A stretch of DNA of 53,871 nucleotides, from NCBI GenBank assembly GCA_014529385.2, contig JABFUD020000242.1:1-53871 (forward strand), read 5' to 3'. The position numbers and the translations under genes were made by a program. Below, piece after piece: positions 1 to 10,054 of the stretch. Position 1 is the stretch's first letter; each line of letters begins with the position of its first letter. Below the pieces are notes generated by a model that had not been told where the DNA came from, searched no databases, and worked only from the letters and a program-made list of their open reading frames with translations. The stretch comes from Adiantum capillus-veneris (lineage: Eukaryota > Streptophyta > Polypodiopsida > Polypodiales > Pteridaceae).

Positions 1-502
1 TTGGGATTCTGGATGCAAAGACTGGCGACGGAAACTGCAAGTGTTCGCGTGACGACTGAGTACAGAGGTCGATTCTCCGAGCAAGGAGCGACAGGTATAA
101 GGTGTTGATACGCATTGAGAATTGTTACTCTGTGTGATTTGTTTTGCAGGAATCTCCCGTCTTACGGGAAGGCCCTTTACGGGAAAGTACAGCTTCATGC
201 CTAAGTCCCTCACGGGAAAGTACGGCTTCGCAGCTAAGTCCCTCACGGGAAGGAACGGCCTTGTGCCCAAGCCCTTTACGGGAAAGCACGACCTACGGGT
301 CTAAGATTACAGAATGGAGGGGTTTCCTCGGTTCTCGTGCTTGTATAAGAATTCTCCTGAATAAAAGAATACTCTTAACGGGTGGGAACCAGCCCATCTT
401 CTGGTCCCCAATACTGTGTCGATCTTCTCCCTTCTCTCCCTTTTGCAAAGTATTATAATTTTCAGATTTCTAAGTGCTCGTGTACGCTCCCGTTTTGTGA
501 CA
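1..502 (+). repeat. Element 1 5' LTR, R-U5 part only
   Basis: Matches 6058-6558 almost base for base. It ends in tgtgaca at 502, just before the primer site. U3 and the promoter lie outside the window. An AATAAA at 360-365 is a plausible polyadenylation signal. The ACGGGAAAG tandem array lies inside this segment. Confidence 0.93.
155..300 (+). repeat. Tandem ACGGGAAAG-type repeats in element 1 LTR
   Basis: About five imperfect copies of a roughly 33-bp unit, each carrying cacggga(a)ag or tacgggaaag followed by a short variable segment. The same array is in the 3' LTR at 6209-6357 and, reversed, at 51650-51795. Copies within one LTR are less alike than the same copy between LTRs, so the array is older than this insertion. 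It lies in the transcribed part of the LTR. Confidence 0.85.
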
Positions 503-503
503 G

Positions 504-515
504 TGGTATCAGAGC
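504..515 (+). other. Primer binding site, initiator-Met tRNA type
   Basis: The 12 nt tggtatcagagc start one base after the LTR end. This is the standard plant primer site complementary to the 3' end of initiator tRNA-Met. It fixes the 5' LTR boundary at 502. Confidence 0.93.
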
Positions 516-572
516 TCGGACTCCTCTCTTTCTCTGCAAAGAAGGACGATTCCGGGAAGAACGGGAAGAACC

Positions 573-1945
573 ATGTCGGGCCAAGGGAGAAGCGTTGAAG
601 AGGAGCTTCAACAAGTGCAAGCTCAACTTGCGGATTTGCAACAAATCTTACTGTTGCCAGATGTCCAAAAGCTTTGGGCGGAATGAGGAAAACGAATGGA
701 ACTGATGCAGCCAAGCATCCAGACAACACTGTTGGCATGAGACCACAGGAGGCAAGAGAAGAAGAACGTGCCGAGGTGCACAAAGGATCTTCGGATCGGA
801 ATGAACGGCCTACTTGAAGGAAAGGCCAGGAAAAAGCGCTCTCTCTGCTAGACGAGAGTAAGGACATCTCTATCTCATCTCCATCTTACTCTCCAGATTA
901 TACTTCTACTTCTCAATCATCTTGTCAGAAGAAGGAAGCCGCTACTACTATCACTACCCTACATCAACCTAAAGATAAGCCTCGATTGAAGAAGCATGGT
1001 CGCAAGTCTCAACATCGCATGAGAGTCTTCAAATCAGGCGACAAGGACATCAAGTTCGAAACCTACAACGGACGGAGAGACATCTCCAAAGCACTGTCCT
1101 TCATTAGACAGTTTGAAGTCGCCTTTACCAATGGGCACTTCACAGAAAGATCCAAATTACGCCATGTGGGGATGCACCTCAAGGAAACGGCAAGTAATTG
1201 GTGGTTAGCCAAGATTCTAGAAGGTTCACAGGCCAAAACTTGGGAGAGCTTCAAATCTGAATTTTATGAACAATTTCTTCCACCTGACTTCGAACAGGAC
1301 ATACGGAAGGAATGGGACTGGCTTGCCCAGAAGGAACATGAAAGAGTAACGACTTATGTGGACAAGTATTGGTCGGTTCTTCTGAAGGTCACTCCCTTCA
1401 TGAAGATTGCCGACGAGGAAAAGAAAAGAAAGTTTGAAGCGGGTCTCCAACCGCAGCTTCGAAAGAGTATGAAGGTGTATCCGCATGATACTCTTCAGAG
1501 GATGATGGAGTCAGCAATCATTGCTTAGGATTTGTACTCAACTGGGATGCCCAGAAAGATGGAGCATAGCACTTACCGTGCAAGACAAAGAGGGGTCTAC
1601 GAAGACCAAGGGGGCCACGGAAGAAAACGTCCTCCATCTAAGGACGATGATCATTCTAAGAAGCCAGAGGGCACTGGCAAGCGAACTAAGTATCTTTCTC
1701 CTACTCAACTTCAAACTTTTAGAGAGGAAGGAAGATGCTTCTACTGTGGCGAGAAAGGACTTATGAAACCGGATTGCCCGCTAAAGCAGCAACGGCAAGA
1801 ACAAGCCTCTATGAGGCAAGAGAAAGCAAGGAAGGAACCCGCACCGCCAAGCTCGAACTCAATCCCAGATGTTCAAGGAAACACAGAATCTGAGAAAGGG
1901 AAGCGTCAACTTCTGAAGGGCTGGGGGTCTTTGAACAAACAGTGA
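573..1945 (+). pseudogene. Element 1 gag (capsid and nucleocapsid), broken
   Basis: An ATG at 573 opens a glutamine-rich coiled-coil-like start that meets a stop near 685. The main frame (codons in phase with 683 and 986) then runs through a basic linker and a retrotransposon gag domain at about 1040-1500, with the conserved tryptophan pair before the lysine-rich helix. Next come an in-frame TAG at 1526-1528 and a nucleocapsid with one zinc knuckle at about 1737-1778. In that knuckle the zinc-binding histidine is replaced by leucine (C-X2-C-X4-L-X4-C). A further TGA lies near 816. The frame closes with TGA at 1943-1945, directly in phase with pol. Confidence 0.85.
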
Positions 1946-3370
1946 GTACTGATTCTTTATGATTCAGGATCCACGGATAACTTCGTCTCCCTGGATAGTG
2001 CGGAACGATTGTGCCTCACACTGGCTCAGCTTGGCACACCGGTTACATCCGGATCGGCATTCGAGGGGTTGACAACCAATGCAACTCCCGTGCAAGGACA
2101 GCTCAATCTTCGGATTGGCGAGTACAAGGACCGCGAATCATTTTTGATGGCACCTATCGAGGGATGTGATATCATCTTGGGTATGCCATGGCACTTTCAC
2201 ATGACACCTATTCCCGATTATGTGAAAAAGACCCTCACTTTTGATCATGGGGGTAAGAAAATAAAGATTCATGCTGATGCAGGAGATTGGCAGTTCCCAA
2301 TTGTAAGCCATATCTCCATTAAGAAAGAAATCAAGAAGCGTGTTTCTGCTTACTTGATTTTTGCACGTGAGAAGGATAAAACTAGTAGAGACTCTCTCTC
2401 TAGTTTGGAAATTAAGCGTCTTCAATTTATTGAAAAGTACAAAGACTGCTTCACAGAAACACTTCCTGATGAACTCCCTCCGGTACGCCCGGAAGATCAC
2501 CGCATAGATCTCATACCGGGTAGCTCGCCTCCCAATCAACCCCCTTATCGGGTAAGTCTTACTCAGAAAGAGGAAATTTTGAAGCAAGTCAACGAGCTTC
2601 TAGAGAAAGGGTTAGTACGGCCAAGTGCTTCACCCTACTGCTCTCCAGTTCTACTAGTGCAGAAGAAAGATGGCACGTTTCGAATGTGCATAGACTATAG
2701 GTCTTTAAACAAGATCACAATCAAGAATCGCTTTCCGATCCCTCGGATTGATGATATACTTGATAAGTTGCAGGGTGCAAGTGTCTTTAGTCGCATAGAC
2801 TTAAAGAGTGGGCATCATCAAATACGGATCGCCCCTGAGGATGTCCATAAGACTGCTTTCCGCACAACCTTTGGACTATATGAATTTTTGGTAATGCCTT
2901 TCGGCTTGACCAATGCTCCTGCGACGTTCAATCGCATGATGGACCGCATTTTCAGCCCGTATCGAGCTTTTACGGGAGTATTCTTTGACGACATACTCAT
3001 CTTCTCTAAGTCAGAAGAGGAACATCGGAAGCACTTGGACCTAGTGTTTCAAGAATTGCGAAAGCATGAGTTGCATGTGAATGCAAAGAAGAGCGAGTTC
3101 TTTCTCTCAGAGATACACTATCTCGGCCATATAGTCTCCCACAATCAAGTGAGTATGGATCCTGCCAAGATCCGAGTGGTCGAAGATTGGCCTACTCCCA
3201 CTACGGTACATGATGTACGTAGTTTCCTGGGATTATGTTCATATTATCGAAGGTTTGTCCGAGGATTTGCTCATGTAGCAGGACCACTTCATGATTTAAC
3301 AAAGAAGAAGATTCCTTTCAGATGGGGATCGAGACAACAAGGAGCTTTTGATCGCTCAAGTACTTGCTAA
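1946..3370 (+). pseudogene. Element 1 pol: aspartic protease and reverse transcriptase
   Basis: This frame follows the gag TGA without a phase change. Protease: the catalytic Asp-Ser-Gly-Ser-Thr lies at 1961-1975, and the downstream Ile-Ile-Leu-Gly-Met-Pro-Trp flap/core motif is at about 2170-2195. Reverse transcriptase covers about 2440-3250: the fingers motif LVRPSASPYCSPVLLVQKKDG is near 2610-2670, the catalytic Phe-Phe-Asp-Asp is at 2981-2992, and the thumb LGHIVS motif is at about 3122-3139. The frame closes at 3370 by a frameshift at the RT-RNase H joint. A long uninterrupted RT suggests relatively recent activity. Confidence 0.93.
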
Positions 3371-3768
3371 GCCATGGACCTATTTTGATAGTGCCTGACT
3401 TAAGGAAACCATTTGAGGTTCATTGCGATGCTTCAGGCGATTGCATCGGAGCAGTGTTGAACCAGGAAGGCCATGCAGTGGCCTACGAAAGCAGACGGCT
3501 TAAGGATGCAGAGTTGCATGCATCAATCTACGAAAAGGAACTCACGGCTGTGATTCACGCCTTATCCAATTGGAAGCACTATCTTCTAGGAGCGGATTTT
3601 GTGATCAAGACTGATCACCATAGTTTGCGGTATTTTCTTACGCAAAGGAAACTATCTGAGAAGCAGATGAGATGGGCCAACTTTTTGTCTATGTTTCACT
3701 TCTAGATCCTTCACACGGCTGGGAGTAAGAATGTGGTCGCGGACGCATTGTCTAGGCGGCCAAGGGTG
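3364..3768 (+). pseudogene. Element 1 pol: RNase H
   Basis: Ty3-type RNase H with the first aspartate in the VHCDAS segment, the glutamate in YEKELTAV, the second aspartate in IKTDHHSL and the last in VADALSRRP. All four catalytic acids are present. The frame is shifted relative to RT and interrupted by TAG at 3703-3705, where related elements have a codon for glutamine. The domain runs on in the same frame into the integrase. Confidence 0.9.
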
Positions 3769-4866
3769 AACGCTATCACTTCGGTGTATCACCAAGAATT
3801 AGAAGCACTACCGGATTTGTATCCGAATGACCCAGACTTCTCCACCATTTGGGGAAAGCTACATCGTGGAGAGAATGAGTTTCCCTATTCCATTCGGGAC
3901 GGTTATCTCTACCACCATCAGGCCATATGTGTGGCGGAACCATTAAGAAAGAAGATCATGGATGAAGCACACGCTTCGCCTTATGCGGGTCATCGGGGTA
4001 TTCTCCCTACGACCTTAGCAATGGAAAGATATTTCTTTTGGCCTAGCCTTAAAGCAGACATTGATAAGTATGTCAGGGAATGCTTGGTTTGCCAAAAAGT
4101 GAAGTATGATCGGCATAAGACGCCTGGGTTGCTACAACCTTTGCCTGTGCCTAATGAACCTTGGGAAAGTATTGCCATGGACTTCATCATGGACCTCCCT
4201 AGAACTCAGACTGGAAATGACGCGATCTGGACCATTGTGGACAGGTTTAGCAAGCAAGCACACTTCATACCAGTCAAGAAAACGATCAAAGCAGATCATA
4301 TGGCTAGGGTCTTTCTAGCACAGATCTTTAAGCATCATGGAATGCCTAAGTCTATTGTGAGTGATCGAGATCCTCGCATGGCAGGAAATTTTTGGCGTGC
4401 CTTGATGGATAATCTTGGTACAAAGCTGAATTTTTCATCTGCCTACCATCCTCAAACGGACGGGCAAAGTGAGATAGCCAATTCCACAATATTGGATATG
4501 TTAAAAGCTTATGTGTCAGACCGGCAATCTGACTGGGAGAAATATTTGCCTCTTGTCGAGTATGCGTATAACAATACCATACACTCATCGACGGGGAAAG
4601 CACCTTTTGAGATTCTCTATGGTAAGCCTTTGCTTCCACCCATCCTTTTAACTAAGGATAAGATCTTTGCAGCAGATGAATTTGCCCGGGATTTGGACAC
4701 AGCCTACGGGCAAGTTAGGAGAGCTATTCTACGCTCTCAGGAAAAGCATAAGAAAGCTGCAGACAAGCACAGGAGGAATCTCGACTTAACAGTCGGACAG
4801 TTATTCTTACTCAAGGTTGAGAAGGCAAGACTTAAGAAACAAGCGTCTCATAAGGGAAGGTGGTAA
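3733..4866 (+). pseudogene. Element 1 pol: integrase (zinc domain and catalytic core)
   Basis: The N-terminal HHCC zinc domain covers about 3960-4105 (two histidines in the AHASPYAGH segment, cysteines in ECLVCQ). The catalytic core has its first aspartate in AMDFIMDLP, the second in VSDRDPR and the glutamate in QSEIAN, so the DDE triad is complete. The open frame ends at 4866 in a run of G (gggaagg) where the right arm has one more G. The break may therefore be a sequence error and not a mutation. The protein would insert cDNA into chromatin. Confidence 0.92.
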
Positions 4867-5252
4867 AACTTTCTACCCGTTATTATGGGCCGTTTAAGAT
4901 CACTGAGCGAGTGAATGATGTCACTTTCCGATTAGAGCTACCGCCTAATTGGAAGATCCATAATACTTTCCATGTCAGTTTACTCCGGCCGTATGTGGGA
5001 CTGCCTTCGAGCAAGCCTAGCGCTGAGGAACCTCCTGAGGTTGAGGAGACAGAAGAAATACTCCAACCGGAGCAGATAGTAAGTCATCAGGAGCGGTCTC
5101 TCAAATCCGGGAAGAGAACACGGAAGTATTTGGTTAGGTTTAAGAACTATTCGAATCTAGATGCTCAATGGATGACGCAGGAGGAATTAGCAGCTTATCT
5201 CGAGATACTGGAGGTATATGTCCAAGCACTACAGTTGAGGTCAACTGTTTAG
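4860..5252 (+). pseudogene. Element 1 integrase C-terminus with chromodomain
   Basis: Continues the integrase in another frame. It starts with the GPF/Y module (YYGPFKI, near 4881-4901) and a typical HVSLLRPY segment. It ends with a chromodomain at about 5075-5215 (EQIV start, KYLVRFKNY core, W at the acidic position). The chromodomain defines chromoviruses and is thought to steer insertion to marked heterochromatin. The stop TAG at 5250-5252 is followed by the purine tract and the 3' LTR. Confidence 0.92.
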
Positions 5253-5390
5253 AAGCCAGAGGGATGTTGCTAATTGGACTATTTTCTTATTTTTAATGAT
5301 TAATCTCTTTTTTAGGATATTTTATTATGTGCACTAAGAACTGTTAAAAGATTGTAGCTACAGGAACTGCCATCAAGAACGGACAAACTC

Positions 5391-5506
5391 TGATGTGTCA
5401 TTTGATGGGTGACGGTAAACATCGCGAAGGAGTTTCCATAAGTTCGGTGGAAAGGGCCGGGTTACGAGTGCCCCTGATGTGTCACATGATGGGTGACGGG
5501 TGCATC
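5391..5506 (+). repeat. Direct repeat in element 1 U3
   Basis: A motif of about 25 bp (tgatgtgtca followed by tgatgggtgacgg) occurs at 5391-5415 and again at 5476-5500. It includes ATGGGTGACGG, close to TGACG-type bZIP sites. The function is not known from the sequence. Confidence 0.7.
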
Positions 5507-5895
5507 AGTAAGGGGGCATCCCGTAGGCTAAGGAAGAAATCCGAACTGAGTAAGAAAATACGCGTAAGAACGCAAGCACAAGAATAAAGATGGGTTCAAT
5601 GAAGCTTTTTACGAAAAGCAGGAACAGTCGCAGGAGGACAGATGTTTTCCCGCGAGGAGTCTGTGTCTGCATTGCATCTGTGTCGTGTCCTGCACCCGGG
5701 GACGCCTGGAATGTGTTCGTGTAGCATTGTTTTCATTAACTGAGTGAGTTTTTAAAGTTTGAACAGGTTCACACTTTATTTTATAAAGTGACCAGTCACT
5801 TTTAAGTGACCGGCCCCTTTATTAATAAAATAAAGCAAGTAAGGCTCTTATAAAAAAGCCAGCGCTAAAACCAACGCAGGGGGGGCTGAATTGTG

Positions 5896-5946
5896 ATCTC
5901 TCTCTCCTCTCTCTAGAAAACGCGATTTTCTCTCTCCTCTCTCTAG
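5896..5946 (+). repeat. CT-rich direct repeats upstream of the TATA box
   Basis: Two copies of tctctctcctctctctag are separated by 11 bases, about 50-100 bp upstream of the TATA box of the element 1 LTR. Plant core promoters often carry such pyrimidine (Y-patch/GAGA-type) stretches. Confidence 0.65.
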
Positions 5947-5996
5947 GAGCGCCAAGCTCTGCTTTTGGACCCCTATTTCTGCCAGGTGTCAGACCC

Positions 5997-6005
5997 TATA
6001 AAAGG
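5997..6005 (+). promoter_or_regulatory. TATA box of element 1 LTR
   Basis: tataaaagg lies in a GC-richer context about 60 bp before the point where the 5' LTR segment of the window begins. It would set the U3/R boundary near 6030. Confidence 0.7.
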
Positions 6006-6558
6006 GTAGCCAGTGTTTCAGTTTGGAGATGCCGAAAGCAACAGAAAGTGCAAGCGCTGGGATTCTGGAGCAAAGACTGGCGACGGAAACTGCAAGTGTT
6101 CGCGTGACGACTGAGTACAGAGGTCGATTCTCCGAGCAAGGAGCGACAGGTATAAGGTGTTGATACGCATTGAGAATTGTTACTCTGTGTTATTTGTTTT
6201 GCAGGAATCTCCCGTCTTACGGGAAGGCCCTTTACGGGAAACTACAGCTTCATGCGTAAGTCCCTCATGGGAAAGTAGGCTTCGCAGCTAAGTCCCTCAC
6301 GGGAAGGAACGGCCTTGTGCCCAAGCCCTTTACGGGAAAGCATGACCTACGGGTCTAAGATTACAGAACGGAGGGGTTTCCTCGGATTCTCGTGCTTGTA
6401 TAAGAATTCTCCCTGAATAAAAGAATACTCTTAACGGGTGGGAACCAGCCCATCTTCTGGTCCCCAATACTGTGTCGATCTTCTCCCTTCTCTCCCTTTT
6501 GCAAAGTATTATAATTTTCAGATTTCTAAGTGCTCGTGTACGCTCCTGTTTTGTGACA

Positions 6559-7020
6559 GATCTGCTGTGCACCAACACGCCAGGGCTGATCTGATCCAAA
6601 AACGCTAGCTTTATGCTGTCAAGCAAAAACGCTAGGGCTTGGGGTTTTGCTGAGAAGTTGCCTGTTGAGGGAGTGCTCCTGCTGCCTCTTCTGCTAGAAA
6701 GTGCTAACTCTGGTTTGCTTATATATTAGCTTAGCAAAATTGCCCTACCTACTTTTCAACAAAAGTCACTTAAAAATAATAAGTGAAAAATGTCAAAAAT
6801 AGGCCTATGCACTGTAAAAATGCTACTGATGGGATCTGACTGGAATCTGATGGTCATGCTTTGTGCAACCAGAGGATATGCATCTAATCTTAGTGTCTGG
6901 ACATGCATGGTCTACGAACAGACTCACAAAAGTGCCAGATCACTTCCTATTCTAGACTGACTTGACTGAACTGAACCCTGATCATGTTGTAGCTTGTCCA
7001 CGGACACATAGGGTTGGATG
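6559..7020. other. Unassigned DNA between element 1 and element 2
   Basis: No coding capacity and no recognised element ends. The part from about 6857 resembles 28010-28225 on the other side of element 2 (ttgtgcaa, gcttggacatgcatg-like, agcttgyccac and cacgtgaca blocks in the same order). Both flanks of element 2 thus carry diverged copies of the same about 170-200-bp sequence. Confidence 0.6.
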
Positions 7021-7404
7021 TGTCACGTGACAGAGAGAGCTCCTTTGCTTTATATGGGGGGCTCAAGAGAGCTTGTGAGAAAGCTTTTCCTTTATTTTAA
7101 AAGCTTTTGATTTTCAGCTTTTGCGGCATCCCTTGTAATTTTAAATATGTGAGCAGGCTTCTCACAACTCAGAGCATCTGGATGCAGAGTTTGAGTGTGA
7201 GCGCCTGCCCGCACTCTTGTACTTTGAACTCATTTTACTACAAAAAGAAATATCGAAAGGGGTGTCAGTCTTTGGGGCCAATATCTCTAGGCACAGAACT
7301 CCGCGGGGCCAGTGTCGAATCAATTGTGAACTGTGAACTGTTTTGAAGTATTTATTTGTGCTGTCGCGGTAGATTCTTGACTTGGAGTGTCCAAGTCTGT
7401 TACA
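7021..7404 (+). repeat. Element 2 5' LTR, internally deleted
   Basis: From about 7035 it follows the 3' LTR through to tgttaca at 7404. It lacks most of U3, including the repeats seen at 27407-27725, and has an extra block of about 100 bp (about 7175-7280) that the 3' LTR lost. The start at tgtcac is provisional, because the flanking repeat also contains cacgtgaca at this point. Confidence 0.75.
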
Positions 7405-7405
7405 T

Positions 7406-7417
7406 TGGTATCAGAGC
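7406..7417 (+). other. Primer binding site of element 2
   Basis: tggtatcagagc, initiator-Met tRNA type, one base after the LTR end. Confidence 0.92.
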
Positions 7418-7473
7418 ACGACCGATTTCTCTTCTACGGGAAATCCGATCCCTATTTTTTTTCCGCGGCATTT

Positions 7474-9016
7474 ATGGCTTCAGGCAAAGATCAGTCGACT
7501 CCCTCTGCATTCGGAGATGCGGGAAGGGATCACAACGAAGATTCACGCGAGGAGTATGGCCCGCCTTGGCCTACTCAAGTGGAGCTCGAAGAGATGGAGC
7601 GTCAACGATTGATCGGCGATGCAACGAAGATGATGCTCAATTTTGCGAAGGATCCAAAATTTGCAAAATATATGAGCAAGACCTCTTTCGAGGAGATGCA
7701 CGCGCAGTGGCGGCAGACTGTAGAACCACCCAAGAAACCTCCTACTCCCAGGATGTACACAGAGCAAGAATTAGAAGAGGTGGTTGATACACGAATTGCT
7801 CAGCTTTTGGACGCGCAACAAAACAAAGCTAAAAAAGCACGACAAAGAGCAGAAGAAAGGCGATGACTTCCCGGGTTATTTGGGTCGTGAGTCTACTTTT
7901 GAATCGGCAAGAAAGCAGAAGAAGCGTGTTCGATTTGAAGGAGTACCCAGTTCTTCTTCTTCTTCTTCTTCTGACAGTTCTTCTAGCTCATCCGACTCGA
8001 GCAAAGAAGACAGAAAAGGCAAAAAGCAAAGCTTCGGAAAAGGCAAGAAAAAGGAAAAGAAGTCTAAATCTCGCCCCGTATTTGACAGTTCTACGGAGGA
8101 CTCGTCTTCAGATAGTTCAGACTTGAATGACAACATCTTTTATGCAAAGAAGAAGAATTTTTATAAAGCCAACCAGTATGACTTTCTGGAAGACAAAAGC
8201 AAGAAAGTCCGAGAGTTTAAAAAATGTGGACAGTCAATTAAATTTGACAGGTTTTCTGGTTATAGAGATGCTTCGAAGGCTTTGTCTTTTATACAACAGT
8301 TTGACATCGCTTTCTCTGGAGGGCGTTACTTAGAGCACTCTTAAGATTCGGAGAGCTGCCTCTTACTTTAAGGGGAATGCTCGAACTTGGTGGTCCACGC
8401 TTCTATTAAACAAGACAACGCCAGTTAAATGGCTGAAATTCAAGAGGCTTTTTATTTCTTCTTGGCTGATTTGAGAGCATGAACGTGACATACGAATTGC
8501 TTGGAACCATCTTCAAATGACCAAGAAGGATTCAGTGGACGCTTATTGCGAGAGATTCTGGAGCTCTTTTCTACCCGCCTCTTCATTTAAGAAGATCTCG
8601 TTCAAGGAACAGATTGAGCGGTTTACCTTGGGTCTACCTCAGAGATCCGAGATCACTGCTTAGAACAAAAGTTAGCTTCCATTCAGGAGTTGATGAGTCA
8701 TGCGAAACGGGGTTTTGCCATTCACTATGGCAGTCTGACCTACCCCACATATGAGATCATGACGCAAAGAGCCGAACAGACTTCGAAAAATGAAAGTAGA
8801 AAGAGAAAGAGCAACCCAGAACAGAAAGACAAGGATGCACGACCCAAGGTTAATCCTCAAGAGAGGGCTCTCTACATAAAGGAGGGGAAGTGCTTTGAAT
8901 GCGGGGAAATTGGGCATATCTCCGTGAAGTGCCCTAACAAGGCACCGAATGAACAGGATGAAGAAAGGCCAGAAAGTTCTAAAGCAGCTGAGGGACGTGG
9001 TGGAGAAGGCAGATAA
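7474..9016 (+). pseudogene. Element 2 gag, broken
   Basis: Starts at ATG 7474 and runs openly to 7866. After a frameshift it continues from about 7800 to 8344 with a striking serine-rich/acidic tract (about 7950-8120) and the start of a capsid domain like that of element 1 (KALSFIQQFDIAF). Capsid sequence continues in other frames to about 8660. A nucleocapsid segment at 8690-9016 has an intact C-X2-C-X4-H-X4-C zinc knuckle at about 8892-8933. Several stops and frameshifts make it non-functional. The right-arm copy has one further indel near 50440. Confidence 0.85.
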
Positions 9017-9099
9017 AAAGCAGAACTGGTACCACATTGTGTGGGGCCTGAACCGAATCAAATGAATGAAAGTACAAACTTTGCTGCTTTTGGGGCAAA

Positions 9100-9480
9100 G
9101 TGAAGGATCAGGAAGCCCTCTATTTTCTCTTTGATGAAGGAACCAAGGCCAACTTTATCACTCGGAATTGGCGGCTCGATTTGGAATTACGCTCGATAGG
9201 CTAAGGCCACGGGCGGAGGTAGTTCCAGTGGCACCCGGACGTGATGCTTCCATTAATGATTACACCGAGCATTGGCAAACTTTGTTTGCAATGACAGGGG
9301 TGTTTAGGGCACGAGGAGTTCTACGTAATGGCCTTGGAAGGTTGACGTTCTACTCGGAATCCCTTGGTACCACAAGAACAACGCCGTGGTTGACTACCGG
9401 GTCGAGAAAGCGACTTTGACAAAAGAAGGGCTCAGAGATTGTACTTGATGAATTTCAGTTTCTTTACTCTTTTGGAGAGA
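9100..9480 (+). pseudogene. Element 2 protease remnant
   Basis: In the frame from about 9100 the segment FLFDEGTKANFI matches the retropepsin active-site region, with Asp-Glu-Gly-Thr in place of Asp-Ser/Thr-Gly. The rest is spread over several frames to about 9480. Confidence 0.7.
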
Positions 9481-9488
9481 GCTGAACG

Positions 9489-9946
9489 ATGAATAAAGGT
9501 CGAATATGTTTTGACATGAACAAAGAACACCAAGATTTTCTCCACACTCAGACTGATTGCTTTTCAGAAGGCCTGCCAGGCGAGTTATCACCCGCTCGTC
9601 CTAAGGATCATACTATAGATTTGATACTCGGAATCACACCACCGAACCGAATACCTTACCGTGTGAGCCGAGCCACGTGTTCGGGACACATTGTCTCAAT
9701 AGCACGAGTGTAGATGGATCCGGCCAAGATAGAGATTATCCGTGATTGGCCCGATTTGGAAAATGTCCATGAAGTTGAAAGCTTCTTGGGCTTAAGTTCT
9801 TCTTATAGGCGGTTCATCAGAAAGATTGCAGAGGTTGTTTACCCCTTTGCATTGGTCGACATTGAAAGGAGTCCTTTTCTCGTGGGGATCCACAGTAGTG
9901 ACTGCCTTTCAGGAATTGAAACAGAATTTGACTACAGGATCAATTT
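9489..9946 (+). pseudogene. Element 2 reverse transcriptase remnant, catalytic core deleted
   Basis: 9540-9665 encodes the conserved lead-in to RT (DCFSEGLPGELSPARPKDH, then PPNRIPYRVS). The next bases jump straight to the thumb motif GHIVS and, from 9714, to MDPAKIEII and the LGL-SYRRF connection. About 190 residues of fingers and palm, including the YxDD-type site, are missing. The deletion is present in both arms. Confidence 0.85.
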
Positions 9947-10054
9947 TTGACTTTGCCCGATTTGCAGAAGTCGTTTGAAGTATATTGTGATACTTGTGGT
10001 CATAGTTTGGGTGCAGTCTTAATGCAAGAAGGCCATGTCATTGCCTACAAGAGC
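9947..10054 (+). pseudogene. Element 2 RNase H, N-terminal piece
   Basis: Encodes LPDLQKSFEVYCDTCG and the following GAVLMQEGHVIAYKS segment of Ty3 RNase H, including the first catalytic aspartate. It is cut at 10054 by element 3. The remaining half resumes at 22585. Confidence 0.88.

Larger units (their letters stand above)
1..6558 (+). mobile_element. Element 1: Ty3/gypsy chromovirus, left copy (5' end cut by window)
   Basis: Order of parts: partial 5' LTR, initiator-Met primer site, gag, protease, RT, RNase H, integrase, chromodomain, purine tract, 3' LTR. This is the chromovirus order. The two LTRs share about 500 bp over R-U5 with roughly seven substitutions and a few indels, so the insertion is fairly young but older than the palindrome. 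Coding regions carry several stops and frameshifts. No target duplication can be checked because the 5' edge is outside the window. Confidence 0.95.
5265..6558 (+). repeat. Element 1 3' LTR
   Basis: The 3' boundary is firm: the LTR ends tgtgaca at 6558, as in the 5' LTR. The 5' boundary is inferred from the purine-rich gaagccagaggga (5252-5264) followed by tgttgc, giving an LTR of about 1294 bp. A start at one of the tgtca motifs near 5395 or 5481 is possible. U3 holds two copies of a tgatgtgtcayvtgatgggtgacgg repeat and two CT-rich repeats. R-U5 repeats positions 1-502. Confidence 0.85.

Noticed and set aside
122-304. 60-codon open frame with repeated KSLTGKYGFAA-like units
   Set aside because: It is a translation of the LTR tandem repeat. 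It starts inside U5 upstream of the primer site and has no counterpart as a gene.
307-867. 186-codon minus-strand open frame over the element 1 leader and gag start
   Set aside because: It is antisense to the LTR, primer site and gag, with no recognisable domain.
5252-5506. Alternative start of the element 1 3' LTR at a tgtca motif near 5395 or 5481
   Set aside because: No purine tract precedes either motif, while one precedes 5265. It is kept as a stated uncertainty because the upstream part of the 5' LTR is outside the window.
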